The notes beneath the pieces were generated by a model. That model saw only the letters and a program-made list of their open reading frames with translations, was not told the DNA's origin and made no database searches. This document shows, piece by piece, positions 8,380-16,851 of a stretch of 64,000 bases of DNA. Source of the stretch: Ilumatobacter coccineus YM16-304. GTDB lineage: Bacteria > Actinomycetota > Acidimicrobiia > Acidimicrobiales > Ilumatobacteraceae. The position numbers were made by a program, and so were the translations under genes. The DNA is taken from the NCBI RefSeq assembly GCF_000348785.1, contig NC_020520.1:3906001-3970000 (forward strand), written 5' to 3'. How positions within the stretch are numbered: position 1 is the first letter of the stretch; every line of letters begins with the position of its first letter.

Positions 8380-9763
8380 AGCTGACCCTCCGGCCGGTCG
8401 AACGGAATTGCCAGATCGTCAGCGCCACCACACCGCCGAACAGGACCAGCGACTGAGCAGCGCCGCGCCCGAGGTCACGCCCGGGGATCGCGGTCTGGAT
8501 CACCTCGTACATCGCCACGCTCGTCTGACCCGCCGGGCCACCCGAGGTGAGGTAGTCGATCGTGCCGTAGGTCTCGAAGAACGCGTAGGTGAGATTGGTG
8601 ACGATGAGAAAGAACGTGATCGGCGACAGCGCCGGAATCACGACAAAGCGGAACCGCTGCCACGAGCCGGCACCGTCGAGCATCGCCGCCTCCAACTGGT
8701 CTTTCGGGACGGTCTGCAACCCGGCGATGTAGAAGAGGAGGTTGTAGCCGAGCGTCTTCCAGATGCTGGCGAGGATCACGACGAACTGGGCGAGCCGCGT
8801 GTTCGTCCGGTAGTCGGGCAGCGCGAGGCCGAACAGGTTGTCGAGCCAGTGCTCGATGATGCCGGAGTTGGCGTCGAACATGACGAAGAACAGCAGCCCG
8901 ACGATCGGTGGCGAGATCGCATACGGCCACACGAGGAGCGTCCGGTAGATCCCGGCGCCGCGAATCGGCTGGTAGGCGAGGAACGCGATGCCGAGCGAGA
9001 TGACGAGCCCGCCGGCGACCGTGCCGATCGAGATGATCATCGTCACGGCGAACACCGCCCGGTAGTCCTCCGTCCACAGCCCGGCGATGACGAGGAGCAC
9101 CGCACCGGTGGCGAGCGTCGAGGCCCATCGCATGAACGCTTCGAATCGCTGGCGGGTGGGCCCGATCGGCGTCGTGTCCAACCGACGACGAACGAGCCAC
9201 ACCGCGCCCCACAGCGCCGCCGCGACGGCGCCCGAACCGACCACGAGCCACGGCATGTCGGGCCCGATCAGTTCGGTGAAGTTGGTGACGCAGCGATCGG
9301 CCCGGCGGGGAGCACCGAGTCGAGCGAGCTGCGTCGACAGCCGGAGCGTGCGCAGCGCGGGCCAGTACAAGAACACGACCAGCACGATCAGCGTGGGCGC
9401 GAGGAGCAGCCAAGGGATCGCCCGGTTGCCACGGAACACGCCGTGAGTGATGTCGTCGCCCTGACGGCGACGCTTCTGCGCAGCCTCTGGGTCGAGCGCC
9501 GTGCGACCGAGTCGCGCCGCCACGAAACCGGCACTGGCGATCAGCACCAGCCCGAACCAGCGGTCGAGCGTGGTGGCCTCTCCGTCGAATGTGCAGAAGC
9601 CGAGGGGCAGCATCACGGTGAGCGGCCCGGCAAGGCCGAGCAGCGCGCCGACGACAGCGCCGACCAGGCGGGGCCGGCCATGTGCCGCCGCCGCGTGCGC
9701 GAGGAGCGCAGAGGCGGCGACGGCCACGAGGATGACCGAGATGACGGCGAGTGGGACGTTCAC
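8372..9763 (-). CDS. ABC sugar/glycerol-3-phosphate-type permease (UgpA-like), enlarged
   Basis: A 463-residue permease of the MalF/UgpA family. The C-terminal half has the EAA loop LEAAMLDGAGSWQRFRFVVIP and the typical closing TYGTIDYLTSGGPAGQTSVAMYE. UgpA proteins are usually about 300 residues. Here there is an N-terminal extension of about 110 residues with three predicted membrane segments. A further insertion with extra hydrophobic segments follows the first canonical helix (WLLLAPTLIVLVVFLYWPALRTLRLS). It forms a heterodimer with the next gene product by family analogy. The function of the extension is unknown. Confidence 0.8.
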   Translation of the reverse strand: MNVPLAVISVILVAVAASALLAHAAAAHGRPRLVGAVVGALLGLAGPLTVMLPLGFCTFDGEATTLDRWFGLVLIASAGFVAARLGRTALDPEAAQKRRRQGDDITHGVFRGNRAIPWLLLAPTLIVLVVFLYWPALRTLRLSTQLARLGAPRRADRCVTNFTELIGPDMPWLVVGSGAVAAALWGAVWLVRRRLDTTPIGPTRQRFEAFMRWASTLATGAVLLVIAGLWTEDYRAVFAVTMIISIGTVAGGLVISLGIAFLAYQPIRGAGIYRTLLVWPYAISPPIVGLLFFVMFDANSGIIEHWLDNLFGLALPDYRTNTRLAQFVVILASIWKTLGYNLLFYIAGLQTVPKDQLEAAMLDGAGSWQRFRFVVIPALSPITFFLIVTNLTYAFFETYGTIDYLTSGGPAGQTSVAMYEVIQTAIPGRDLGRGAAQSLVLFGGVVALTIWQFRSTGRRVSYG

Positions 9764-9830
9764 GACACCCCACTCAGCGCCATGCCGGCCGCGGGTGCGG
9801 GGAAGTGCACCCGGATCTCAGCCGAACGGC

Positions 9831-11291
9831 TCAGCCGAACAGCTCGTTGTACTCGTCCAGCAGCTGCTGGGCGTCTTCCTGTGCCTCGGCCAGGCGTTCC
9901 GCCGGATCGAGGTCGTTGACCAGGATGTCTTCGACGCCTTCGGTCAGCACGTCGCGGATCGCCACGAAGTTGCCGAGCAGTGCGCCGGCGGTCGCCGCCG
10001 AGGTCTCCGCGCCTTTGAGCTGGTTGTTGGCAACGGCCGAGTTCGGGTTCTCGTCGAACCAGCCCTCCGACTCGAGCAGCTCGACCGAGGCGTTGGTGAT
10101 GGGGATGTAGCCGGTGGTGCGGTGCCAGTCAGCAGCGTTCTCCGGGTTGTTCAGGAAATTCATGAACGCGAGCGCCGTGTCCTGATCGGCGGTCGGGAGA
10201 CCGTCGACGAGCCACAGCGTCGCACCGCCGATGATGTTGCCGCCGCCGGCGGTGGCGTCACCGTTGCGGGGCATGAACGCCGACTCCACGTCGAAGCCAC
10301 CGTTGACGCCTTCGTCGGTGAGCAACGTCGTGTCGGACGACGAGTACACGAGGAACGGGATCTCCTGCGCGGCGAACAGGTCGTACGTGCCACCCCAGTC
10401 GCGCTGGGTGCCGGTGTAGACGTAGAGCCCGTCGTCTTGCATGCCCTTCCAGAACGACACGTAGTCGACCATTGCCTCGGAGTCGAGGAGCACCTCGGTT
10501 GCCCGGTCGGCGCGACCGTTGTCGTTGTTGGCGAGGAGCGCACCCTGCTGGGCGACGCTCTGCTCGAGGAACCACGAGTGGTTCGGCCAGCTGATGCACG
10601 AGTCGGTGGCGACAGCCGATGCCATGAAGGCCTCGCACATCGAGCGCAGGTCGTCCCACGTCTCGGGTGTGCCGTCCACGCCGGCCGCGTCGAGCAGGCT
10701 CCGGTTGAGGAACATCGTCGCCGACGACGTGTTCCACGGCATCGAGCTGAACGTGCCGTCGATGGTGTAGTAGTTGGCGGCCGAGGTCACGACGTCGTCG
10801 AGCACAACGGGAACGCCGTTGATCTCGGTGCGACCGTCGATCGCAGCCTCGACGCTGGTGAACAGCGATCCGCCGTTGGCGCCGACCGCGTCGCGCGCTT
10901 CGGTGGTCGCAGCCTCGAAGTACTGCACCACCGCGGGCGGCTCGCCCTGGTCGAACGCGAGCAGCGTCGCGTCGAACAGCGATTCGTAGTCCTCGTAGCC
11001 CTGGACGACCACGTCGGGGCCGTCGTTCTGCGCGTTGAACTCGGCGGCGACCGCTTCGGTCCAGTCGAGGCGATCGTCGGTGAACGCGATCCAGACGTCG
11101 ATCTCGTCGCCGCTCGCAGCGGCTTCAGACGAGTCGCCGTCGGAGGCGCCAGCGTCGGTGCTCTCGTCGGCTTCGGTCACCTCGTCGGCGCCGGCGGTGT
11201 CGGCGCTGTCGTCGTCACTGCCGCAGGCAGCGAACAAGAGTGCCGCGCACGCGGTGGCGGCAAGTGAGCGGTGTGCTCGTCGGGGGGTCAT
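9831..11291 (-). CDS. Extracellular solute-binding lipoprotein (UgpB/MalE type)
   Basis: A 486-residue binding protein for the importer encoded downstream. The N-terminus is a lipoprotein signal with lipobox LFAAC (Cys23), followed by an acidic low-complexity linker of about 40 residues. The mature part starts at DEIDVWIAFTDDRLDWTEAVAAEFN, the cluster-1 binding-protein pattern. The closest pattern I recognise is UgpB-like. The start at 11291 is set by a good AGGAG site. The frame stays open for another 1.2 kb upstream, but that part reads as a shadow of the gene at 11490. Substrate unknown. Confidence 0.85.
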   Translation of the reverse strand: MTPRRAHRSLAATACAALLFAACGSDDDSADTAGADEVTEADESTDAGASDGDSSEAAASGDEIDVWIAFTDDRLDWTEAVAAEFNAQNDGPDVVVQGYEDYESLFDATLLAFDQGEPPAVVQYFEAATTEARDAVGANGGSLFTSVEAAIDGRTEINGVPVVLDDVVTSAANYYTIDGTFSSMPWNTSSATMFLNRSLLDAAGVDGTPETWDDLRSMCEAFMASAVATDSCISWPNHSWFLEQSVAQQGALLANNDNGRADRATEVLLDSEAMVDYVSFWKGMQDDGLYVYTGTQRDWGGTYDLFAAQEIPFLVYSSSDTTLLTDEGVNGGFDVESAFMPRNGDATAGGGNIIGGATLWLVDGLPTADQDTALAFMNFLNNPENAADWHRTTGYIPITNASVELLESEGWFDENPNSAVANNQLKGAETSAATAGALLGNFVAIRDVLTEGVEDILVNDLDPAERLAEAQEDAQQLLDEYNELFG

Positions 11292-11476
11292 CGGTTCTCC
11301 TGGTTCACGGATGGGGGGGTCGATCGGCACAAGTCGGCCGATCGAGCGGGAACCTAAAGAGGGGAGGTGACGAGACGGGGCGCGTGAGTTGCGTCCGGCC
11401 GACAGGGATCTGAACACTGGGTGAAGTGGAGTTCGGTCGACACCGATAATCGAAGCGGCTCCCCCGCCTCGCCGCC

Positions 11477-11482
11477 TATGGT
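11477..11482 (+). promoter_or_regulatory. -10 box of secreted paralogue 3
   Basis: TATGGT ends 7 nt before ATG 11490. It lies in the 186-nt divergent region shared with the solute-binding protein gene. Confidence 0.4.
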
Positions 11483-11489
11483 CACGCCG

Positions 11490-12485
11490 ATGACTGCAGA
11501 CCTCGCCGTTGTCCGAACTCGTTGGGCTGCCATCGGCGCCGCCGTGGCGGTCACGGTCGGTGCTGCCGGCGTCGGCGGCTACAACCTCGTCAATGCGGAC
11601 GTGTCGACGGGCGACCGGCCCGTCTTCGTCCCGACCACACCCTGCCGACTCGCCGACACCCGCACGGCTCCGAACACCGTCGGCCCCAAGTCGAGCCCGC
11701 TCGGCGTCGCCGAGATCGCCACCATCACCGCACACGGCAGCAACGGCGAATGCACCGGCGCCGCGGCCATCCCGTCCGATGCCGTCGCACTCGCCCTCAA
11801 CGTCACCGCGCTCGGCGCCACCGAACAGACCTTCCTCACCTTCTGGGGAGACGGCGACAACCCGGGCACCGCCAACCTCAACCCGGCGCCGGGTCAGCCG
11901 CCCACCCCCAACGCCGTCAACACGCCCCTCTCCGACGCCGGCACCTTCAACGTGTTCAACGAGAAGGGCAACGTCAACATCGTCATCGACGTCAACGGCT
12001 ACTACGCGCACCACGACCACGACGACCGCTACGAGAAGACACCCGACCAGGTGGTGCTCAGCGGCTTCGAGTTCCAGTCCGACGACCCGTCGGGCGACGA
12101 CTGGCACGTGGACGAGACGTTCATCCACACACCGAGCGCCACCAGAGAGTGCGTGTACGCGCCGATCGACTTGCCCGCAGGGCGACCGATCACCGGTGGC
12201 ACCGTGAACTACATCACCGACGACCCAGGCGACTTCGACGTCTACCTGGTGGGAACCGTCGACCGCGCCGGCACCTACGCCACCGAACCCGAGTTGATCG
12301 AAGTCGCGGTCGATCAGACGCTGTCGCTCCCCGCAACTCCAGACGCCGATCTCGTCGTGTCGGGAGAGAGCTTCGACGCCGTCGACGACGTCGTCGTCCG
12401 TGACGACTTCACCTACGTCGTCACGATCTGCACAGCGCTTCGAGTCGCGCTCGTCAGCGTTTCGTTCGACACGCCCGAAATCTGA
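11490..12485 (+). CDS. Secreted/anchored protein, paralogue 3 of 3
   Basis: A 331-residue paralogue of the proteins at 2258 and 3491. It has the membrane segment WAAIGAAVAVTVGAAGVGG, the domain opening GDRPVFVPTTPCRLADTR, and the closing VNIVIDVNGYYAHHDHDDRYEK, which again runs straight into the tail-fibre-like HDHDDRY motif. The C-terminal domain of about 145 residues differs from both paralogues, so this family keeps its base and exchanges its tip. ATG 11490 is preferred over ATG 11478 because the -10 box overlaps the latter. It is separated from the other two copies by the ABC importer. Function unknown; surface location inferred. Confidence 0.7.
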   Translation: MTADLAVVRTRWAAIGAAVAVTVGAAGVGGYNLVNADVSTGDRPVFVPTTPCRLADTRTAPNTVGPKSSPLGVAEIATITAHGSNGECTGAAAIPSDAVALALNVTALGATEQTFLTFWGDGDNPGTANLNPAPGQPPTPNAVNTPLSDAGTFNVFNEKGNVNIVIDVNGYYAHHDHDDRYEKTPDQVVLSGFEFQSDDPSGDDWHVDETFIHTPSATRECVYAPIDLPAGRPITGGTVNYITDDPGDFDVYLVGTVDRAGTYATEPELIEVAVDQTLSLPATPDADLVVSGESFDAVDDVVVRDDFTYVVTICTALRVALVSVSFDTPEI

Positions 12486-12506
12486 TCTACCCCGGAGCAA
12501 GCACCG

Positions 12507-12540
12507 ACCGCCGCCCGTGCTGATCCGCGCTGGCGGCGGT
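12507..12540. terminator. Bidirectional terminator hairpin
   Basis: Perfect 9-nt arms ACCGCCGCC and GGCGGCGGT lie between the convergent paralogue 3 and cysS genes. Confidence 0.5.
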
Positions 12541-12544
12541 GGCG

Positions 12545-13906
12545 TCAGCGGCGGACGGTGGTGCCGTCTTTGGTGGTCTCGACGGTCCAGCCGTCGGCCT
12601 GCAACTCGTCGCGGAGCGCGTCGGCCGCGGCGTAGTCCTTGTTGGCGCGAGCCTCGTCGAGCGCCGCCGCCTTCGCCGAGATCTCGGCGGGCACGTCGTC
12701 GCCGCCCGCCGACAGTTCGAGTCCGAGTGCCCCGGTGATCTCGAGCACCGCGGCGACCAGCGGAGCGGCCACGGCATCGTCGCCGCTGTCGATCGCCGAG
12801 TTGGCGGCGCGGACGGTGTCGAACACGATCGACATCGCCTTGGGCGTGTCGAGGTCGTCGTCCATCGCCGCACGGAACGCGTCGATCGTCGCCGCATCGG
12901 GCTCGGCCGACGCGACACCGGCGGCGCGTGCCACGAACGCGTCGAGGCCCGACAACGCCTTGACCGCGCTGTCGATCACCGACTGGCCCAGGGTGACCGG
13001 GCTGCGGTAGTGCGACTGCAGGAGCACGAGTCGGTAGGCCCGCGGGTCGTAGTGCTCGATCAGGTCGAGCAGGTTCGCCACGTTGCCGATCGACTTCGAC
13101 ATCTTCTCGCCTTCGGCGTCGACGACGAAGCCGTTGTGCATCCAGTGATTGGCAAACGTCTTGCCGAGCGCGACCGCCTGAGCGCGTTCGTTCTCGTGGT
13201 GCGGGAAGCGGAGGTCTTGCCCGCCGCAGTGCAGATCGAATCCCTCACCGAGCAGGTCGAGGCTCATCACGACGCACTCGCTGTGCCAACCGGGCCGACC
13301 GTCACCCCACGGCGACGGCCACGACGGCTCGTCGGGCTTGGAGAACTTCCACAGCACGAAGTCGGCCGGGTGCCGCTTCTGTTCGGCACCGACCACTTCA
13401 CGGTCGCCGCCACCCGAGCGCATGTCATCGAGCGTCTGGAACGCGAGCAGGCCGTAGTCGTCGACCGACTCGACGTCCATGTACACCCCGTCGTCGGTCG
13501 TGTACGCCAGGTCGCGCTCCACCAACTGTCCGATCATCTCGACCATCTCGTCGACGTACTCGGTGGCGTGCGGCGTGTCGGTCGGCCGACCGACGTTGAT
13601 GCCCTCCATCGCCTTCCACCACATCGCTTCGCACTTCTCGGTGATGTCTTGCCACGGGCGGTTCTCGCGCTGCGACCGTTCGATGATCTTGTCTTCGATG
13701 TCGGTGATGTTCGACACGAACTGCACATCGAGCCCGGTCCACTCGAGGTAGCGGCGCAGGATGTCGAACACGATCGCCATGCGGCCGTGACCGAGGTGCG
13801 CCGGGCCGTACACGGTGGGACCACACACGTAGATGCTGACCTTGCCCGGCTCTCGAAGAGCCAGTTCACGAACGGAACGGGTCGCGGTGTCGTACAGGTT
13901 CAGCAC
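12545..13906 (-). CDS. cysS: Cysteinyl-tRNA synthetase
   Basis: A 453-residue class I aminoacyl-tRNA synthetase that charges tRNA-Cys. The zinc- and ATP-site segment CGPTVYGPAHLGH contains the HIGH-type motif (HLGH). KMSKSIG is the KMSKS loop, and CGGQDLRFPHHENE is a diagnostic CysS segment with zinc ligands. The length matches the family. I place the start at GTG 13906 because a TACACT box lies 7 nt before it and the family N-terminus begins at LNLYDTATR. The frame is open for 50 more codons upstream but only through the palindrome at 13958. The gene stands alone, divergent from the HAD gene. Confidence 0.93.
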   Translation of the reverse strand: MLNLYDTATRSVRELALREPGKVSIYVCGPTVYGPAHLGHGRMAIVFDILRRYLEWTGLDVQFVSNITDIEDKIIERSQRENRPWQDITEKCEAMWWKAMEGINVGRPTDTPHATEYVDEMVEMIGQLVERDLAYTTDDGVYMDVESVDDYGLLAFQTLDDMRSGGGDREVVGAEQKRHPADFVLWKFSKPDEPSWPSPWGDGRPGWHSECVVMSLDLLGEGFDLHCGGQDLRFPHHENERAQAVALGKTFANHWMHNGFVVDAEGEKMSKSIGNVANLLDLIEHYDPRAYRLVLLQSHYRSPVTLGQSVIDSAVKALSGLDAFVARAAGVASAEPDAATIDAFRAAMDDDLDTPKAMSIVFDTVRAANSAIDSGDDAVAAPLVAAVLEITGALGLELSAGGDDVPAEISAKAAALDEARANKDYAAADALRDELQADGWTVETTKDGTTVRR

Positions 13907-13913
13907 GCTCCGC

Positions 13914-13919
13914 AGTGTA
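13914..13919 (-). promoter_or_regulatory. -10 box of cysS
   Basis: TACACT (minus strand) ends 7 nt before the GTG start at 13906. Confidence 0.45.
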
Positions 13920-13957
13920 GGAGGCCAGGCGTCCGCCGACCGCTGGCAATTGCCCCG

Positions 13958-13996
13958 ACCCCGGACGGTTTGTCTCTGAGACAAACCGTCCGGGGT
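13958..13996. repeat. Palindromic repeat element, copy 1
   Basis: A perfect inverted repeat with 19-nt arms (ACCCCGGACGGTTTGTCTC) around a single T. It lies between the divergent cysS and HAD genes, so it is not an ordinary terminator position. A second, slightly degenerate copy is at 19244-19276. Confidence 0.8.
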
Positions 13997-14022
13997 GGGA
14001 GGAGCGGCGGTCGCCTGGCACG

Positions 14023-14637
14023 ATGCGGCACATGAACGACTCCACTGCCCGTACATCGCTGAGGCTCGGCATCGACCTGGACGGCGTGGTCGCCGACTTC
14101 AACGCCGGCTGGATGGAGCTGCACAATCGCGAGTTCGGCGGGACGCTCACCCCCGACCTGGTCACGTCGTGGGACGGACTCCACGACATCGGCGGCTTCG
14201 ACGACATGGACGAGTTCTGGGCCTGGGCTCGCGGCAACGAGCAACGCCCGTCGATCTTCCGCCATCTCACCCTGCTCCCCGACGCACTCGACACACTGCG
14301 AGCCCTCGATGCCGACGGCCACCGGATCGTCATCGTGTCGACCAAGCCCGACTGGGCGATCCACGAGACGTTGCACTGGCTCGCCGACAACGCCATCCCC
14401 ACGCGCGAGGTGCATCTGACGTTCACCAAGCACGAAGTCGACTGTGACGTGTTTCTCGACGATGCGCCGATCGTGCTCCCCGGACTGGTCGAACATCGCC
14501 CGAACGCCCTGGTGTGCCGCTTCGTTCGGCCGTGGAACCGGCCCGTCGACGGCGCCGTCGACGTGTCGAGTTGGGCAGAATTTCATGCTCTCGTCACCGA
14601 ACGGTCACGCGTACGACGACCGGACGTCGCTCGTTGA
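14023..14637 (+). CDS. HAD-family 5'-nucleotidase-like phosphatase (1 of 2)
   Basis: A 204-residue HAD-superfamily protein resembling the NT5C/deoxyribonucleotidase group. Motif I is GIDLDGVVADF with the nucleophile DxD. Motif II is IVIVSTKPDW, and motif IV is DVFLDDAP. It is expected to remove phosphate from a small phosphoester such as a nucleoside monophosphate, but the substrate is not readable. A related gene lies at 18573, on the far side of the PhnDCEE importer, so the importer is bracketed by two such enzymes. ATG 14032 is an equally possible start. Confidence 0.75.
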   Translation: MRHMNDSTARTSLRLGIDLDGVVADFNAGWMELHNREFGGTLTPDLVTSWDGLHDIGGFDDMDEFWAWARGNEQRPSIFRHLTLLPDALDTLRALDADGHRIVIVSTKPDWAIHETLHWLADNAIPTREVHLTFTKHEVDCDVFLDDAPIVLPGLVEHRPNALVCRFVRPWNRPVDGAVDVSSWAEFHALVTERSRVRRPDVAR

Positions 14638-14754
14638 CCTAGCCTCGGTGATGTCCTGGATCGATTGCCTCGTTCGGAGCCGTCGATCACAGGGGGAGAC
14701 AACACAACCATCACGATCGACTCCGGTCGATCAATCCATCCGAAAGACGTGAAC

Positions 14755-15900
14755 ATGAAACGATCCATCACGAAGCGTTCGTTCCTCGCCGTCGCAGCAA
14801 GTGCCTCCCTGGTACTCGCCGCGTGTGGCAGCGACGATGAGCCCGCCGAGGAGTCGGTGACCACCGAAGCCGAAGCTCCGGCCGAGGAGACCGAAGAAGA
14901 AGCTCCTGCCGAAGAAGAGGCCATGGAAGAAGAGGCCATGGAGGAAGAAGCTCCGGCCGAAGAAGAAGCCATGGAAGAAGAAGCCATGGAAGAAGAAGCC
15001 ATGAACGAGGGCTGGCCGGAGAAGATCGTCTTCACGCTCACCCCGAGCCAGGAGACCGGCGGCCTCATCGAGACCGCACAGCCGCTCGCCGACCTGCTCG
15101 CCGCCGAACTCGGCGTCGAAGTCGAGGCCCTCGTGCCGTCCGACTACGCCGGCGTCATCGTCGCCCTCCAGTCCGGTCAGGCTCAGGTCGCCGGTGGACT
15201 CGGCCCGTCACAGATGGTCCAGGCCGCCGACACCGCCGGTGCCAACCTCATCCTCCAGGCTGTCCGCTTCGGCGACTCGCAGTACGTGACGCAGTGGTTC
15301 ACCAACAACCCTGACGAGTTCTGCGACGACACCCCGGTCGCCGACGAAGACGGCATGCTGTTCTGCAACGGCGTCGACCAGGCCACTGGCCCGACCGACG
15401 GCCCGATCGGCGCAGACAAGCTCTCGCTCATCGCCGGCAAGACCGTGTCGTTCGTCGACCAGGGCTCGACCTCGGGCTACCTGATCCCGTCGCTCGGCCT
15501 CCTCGAGGCTGGCGTCGACCCGCTCGACGACATCGAGTCGCTGTTCGCCGGTGGCCACGACTCGTCGGTCCAGGCCGTCTACGACGGTGACGCCGAAGTC
15601 GGCGTGTCGTTCAACGACGCCCGCGGCGGCGTTGCCGAAACCGTTCCGGACGTCGGCGAAAAGGTCGTCGTCTTCGGTTGGTCGTCGCCGATCCCGAACG
15701 ACGGCTTCGCTGTCGCCGGCGATCTGCCCGAAGACCTCCAGACCGCCATCGCCGACGCGTTCACCGCGATCGCGGCGACCGAAGACGGTGCTGCGCTGCT
15801 CGACGAGCTGTACGAAATCGATGGTCTCGTGCCCGTCCCCGACGGCTCGTACGACATCATCCGCAACCTCGAGACCGAACTGGCCGACCTGCTCAGCTGA
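14755..15900 (+). CDS. phnD: PhnD-like phosphate/phosphonate-binding lipoprotein
   Basis: A 381-residue binding protein for the importer that follows. It has a lipobox (LAAC, Cys24) and an unusually long acidic linker built from repeated EEEAM units (residues about 40-83). The binding fold starts near WPEKIVFTLTPSQETGGL. The segments VPSDYAGVIVALQSGQAQVAG and VDQGSTSGYLIPSLGLL are characteristic of the PhnD/PtxB/HtxB family, where Ser and Thr hydroxyls hold the phosphonate or phosphite. ATG 14755 is chosen because the signal peptide begins there. A hairpin separates it from phnC. The true ligand (phosphonate, phosphite or other) is uncertain, and no C-P lyase genes are in the window. Confidence 0.85.
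   Translation: MKRSITKRSFLAVAASASLVLAACGSDDEPAEESVTTEAEAPAEETEEEAPAEEEAMEEEAMEEEAPAEEEAMEEEAMEEEAMNEGWPEKIVFTLTPSQETGGLIETAQPLADLLAAELGVEVEALVPSDYAGVIVALQSGQAQVAGGLGPSQMVQAADTAGANLILQAVRFGDSQYVTQWFTNNPDEFCDDTPVADEDGMLFCNGVDQATGPTDGPIGADKLSLIAGKTVSFVDQGSTSGYLIPSLGLLEAGVDPLDDIESLFAGGHDSSVQAVYDGDAEVGVSFNDARGGVAETVPDVGEKVVVFGWSSPIPNDGFAVAGDLPEDLQTAIADAFTAIAATEDGAALLDELYEIDGLVPVPDGSYDIIRNLETELADLLS
14911..15003 (+). repeat. 15-bp tandem repeats inside phnD
   Basis: Five copies of a GAAGAAGARGCCATG unit, interrupted once by an 18-bp variant, encode the acidic EEEAM linker of the binding protein. Slippage-prone and likely length-variable. Confidence 0.85.
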
Positions 15901-15927
15901 TTCGCCTTTCGAGCGATACGTAACACC

Positions 15928-15964
15928 AGCCGGGTCTCGTTCGCACAGCGAGCGGGACCCGGCT
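15928..15964 (+). terminator. Intercistronic hairpin between phnD and phnC
   Basis: A 17-bp stem, AGCCGGG at its base, with an ACA loop. The two arms differ only by changes that still pair as G-U in RNA. It probably stabilises or attenuates the mRNA so that the binding protein is made in excess over the transporter. Confidence 0.6.
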
Positions 15965-16074
15965 CGCGTTCAGCGTCTACCGTTGAACTGCGAACACCTC
16001 CGCCGAGCACCGGCAACCGACGCCTCGGCACCACGTCACCACGAGCACCGACACACAGCGGGAACCACCGACCA

Positions 16075-16851
16075 ATGATTCGCTTCGAGCAGGCAAACGT
16101 CACCTATGCGGGGGGCGTTTCTGCGATGCGCAACCTCGACCTCGAGATCGCCGACGGCGAATTCGTCGTCATCGTCGGACTCTCCGGCGCCGGCAAGTCC
16201 ACCCTCATCCGAGCCGTCAACGGACTGGTCCCGCTCACGAGCGGCAACCTCGACGTCAACGGCCACGACGTGCCGAACCTCGACCGCAAGGGCCGCCGAG
16301 CTCTGCGCTCCGAAGTCGGGATGATCTTCCAGGGCTTCAACCTGGTCGATCGCACCACCGTGCTCAACAACGTCCTGATGGGACGCCTGCACCAGGTGCC
16401 GACCTGGCGGACGCTGATCGGCAAGTACCCGCAGGCCGACATCGACATCGCCGCTCGCGCACTCGACCGCGTCGAGATCGTCGACCGGGCCTACGTGCGA
16501 GCCACCAACCTCTCCGGCGGTCAACGCCAGCGAGTCGGCATCGCCCGAGCGCTGGCGCAGGAACCGAAGATCATCCTCGCCGACGAACCCGTCGCCTCGC
16601 TCGACCCTCCGACCAGCCACGTCGTGATGAAGTACCTGCAGCAGATCAGCCGCGAACTCGGCATCACCACGATCGTCAACTTGCACTTCCTCGACCTCGC
16701 AACGGCGTACGCCGACCGGATCATCGGGCTGCGCGACGGAGAGCTCGTCTTCGACGGTCCGGGCTCGGCGGCCGACGAGAACACCTTCCGCGACATCTAC
16801 GGTCGCAGCCTCACCGCCGACGACACGATGGCCAAGCAGGCCGCTCTGTGA
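16075..16851 (+). CDS. phnC: PhnC-like ABC transporter ATPase
   Basis: A 258-residue ATPase that powers the PhnDCEE importer. Walker A is GLSGAGKST, the ABC signature is LSGGQRQRVGIARA, and Walker B is IILADEPVASLDP. The family-typical NLHFLDLATAYADRIIGLRDG carries the switch His. Its stop overlaps the GTG start of the first permease by 4 nt, so the subunits are translationally coupled. The preceding 174 nt hold the hairpin at 15928. Confidence 0.9.
   Translation: MIRFEQANVTYAGGVSAMRNLDLEIADGEFVVIVGLSGAGKSTLIRAVNGLVPLTSGNLDVNGHDVPNLDRKGRRALRSEVGMIFQGFNLVDRTTVLNNVLMGRLHQVPTWRTLIGKYPQADIDIAARALDRVEIVDRAYVRATNLSGGQRQRVGIARALAQEPKIILADEPVASLDPPTSHVVMKYLQQISRELGITTIVNLHFLDLATAYADRIIGLRDGELVFDGPGSAADENTFRDIYGRSLTADDTMAKQAAL

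Noticed and set aside
2356-8385. Very long Arg-rich open frames in alternative frames
   Set aside because: They are antisense or frame-shifted shadows of the secreted proteins and the LuxR-type gene, typical of GC-rich DNA, with no recognisable motifs.
11292-12500. Continuous open frame upstream of the solute-binding protein gene
   Set aside because: It runs antisense through the secreted paralogue 3. The lipoprotein signal and a good AGGAG site fix the start at 11291.
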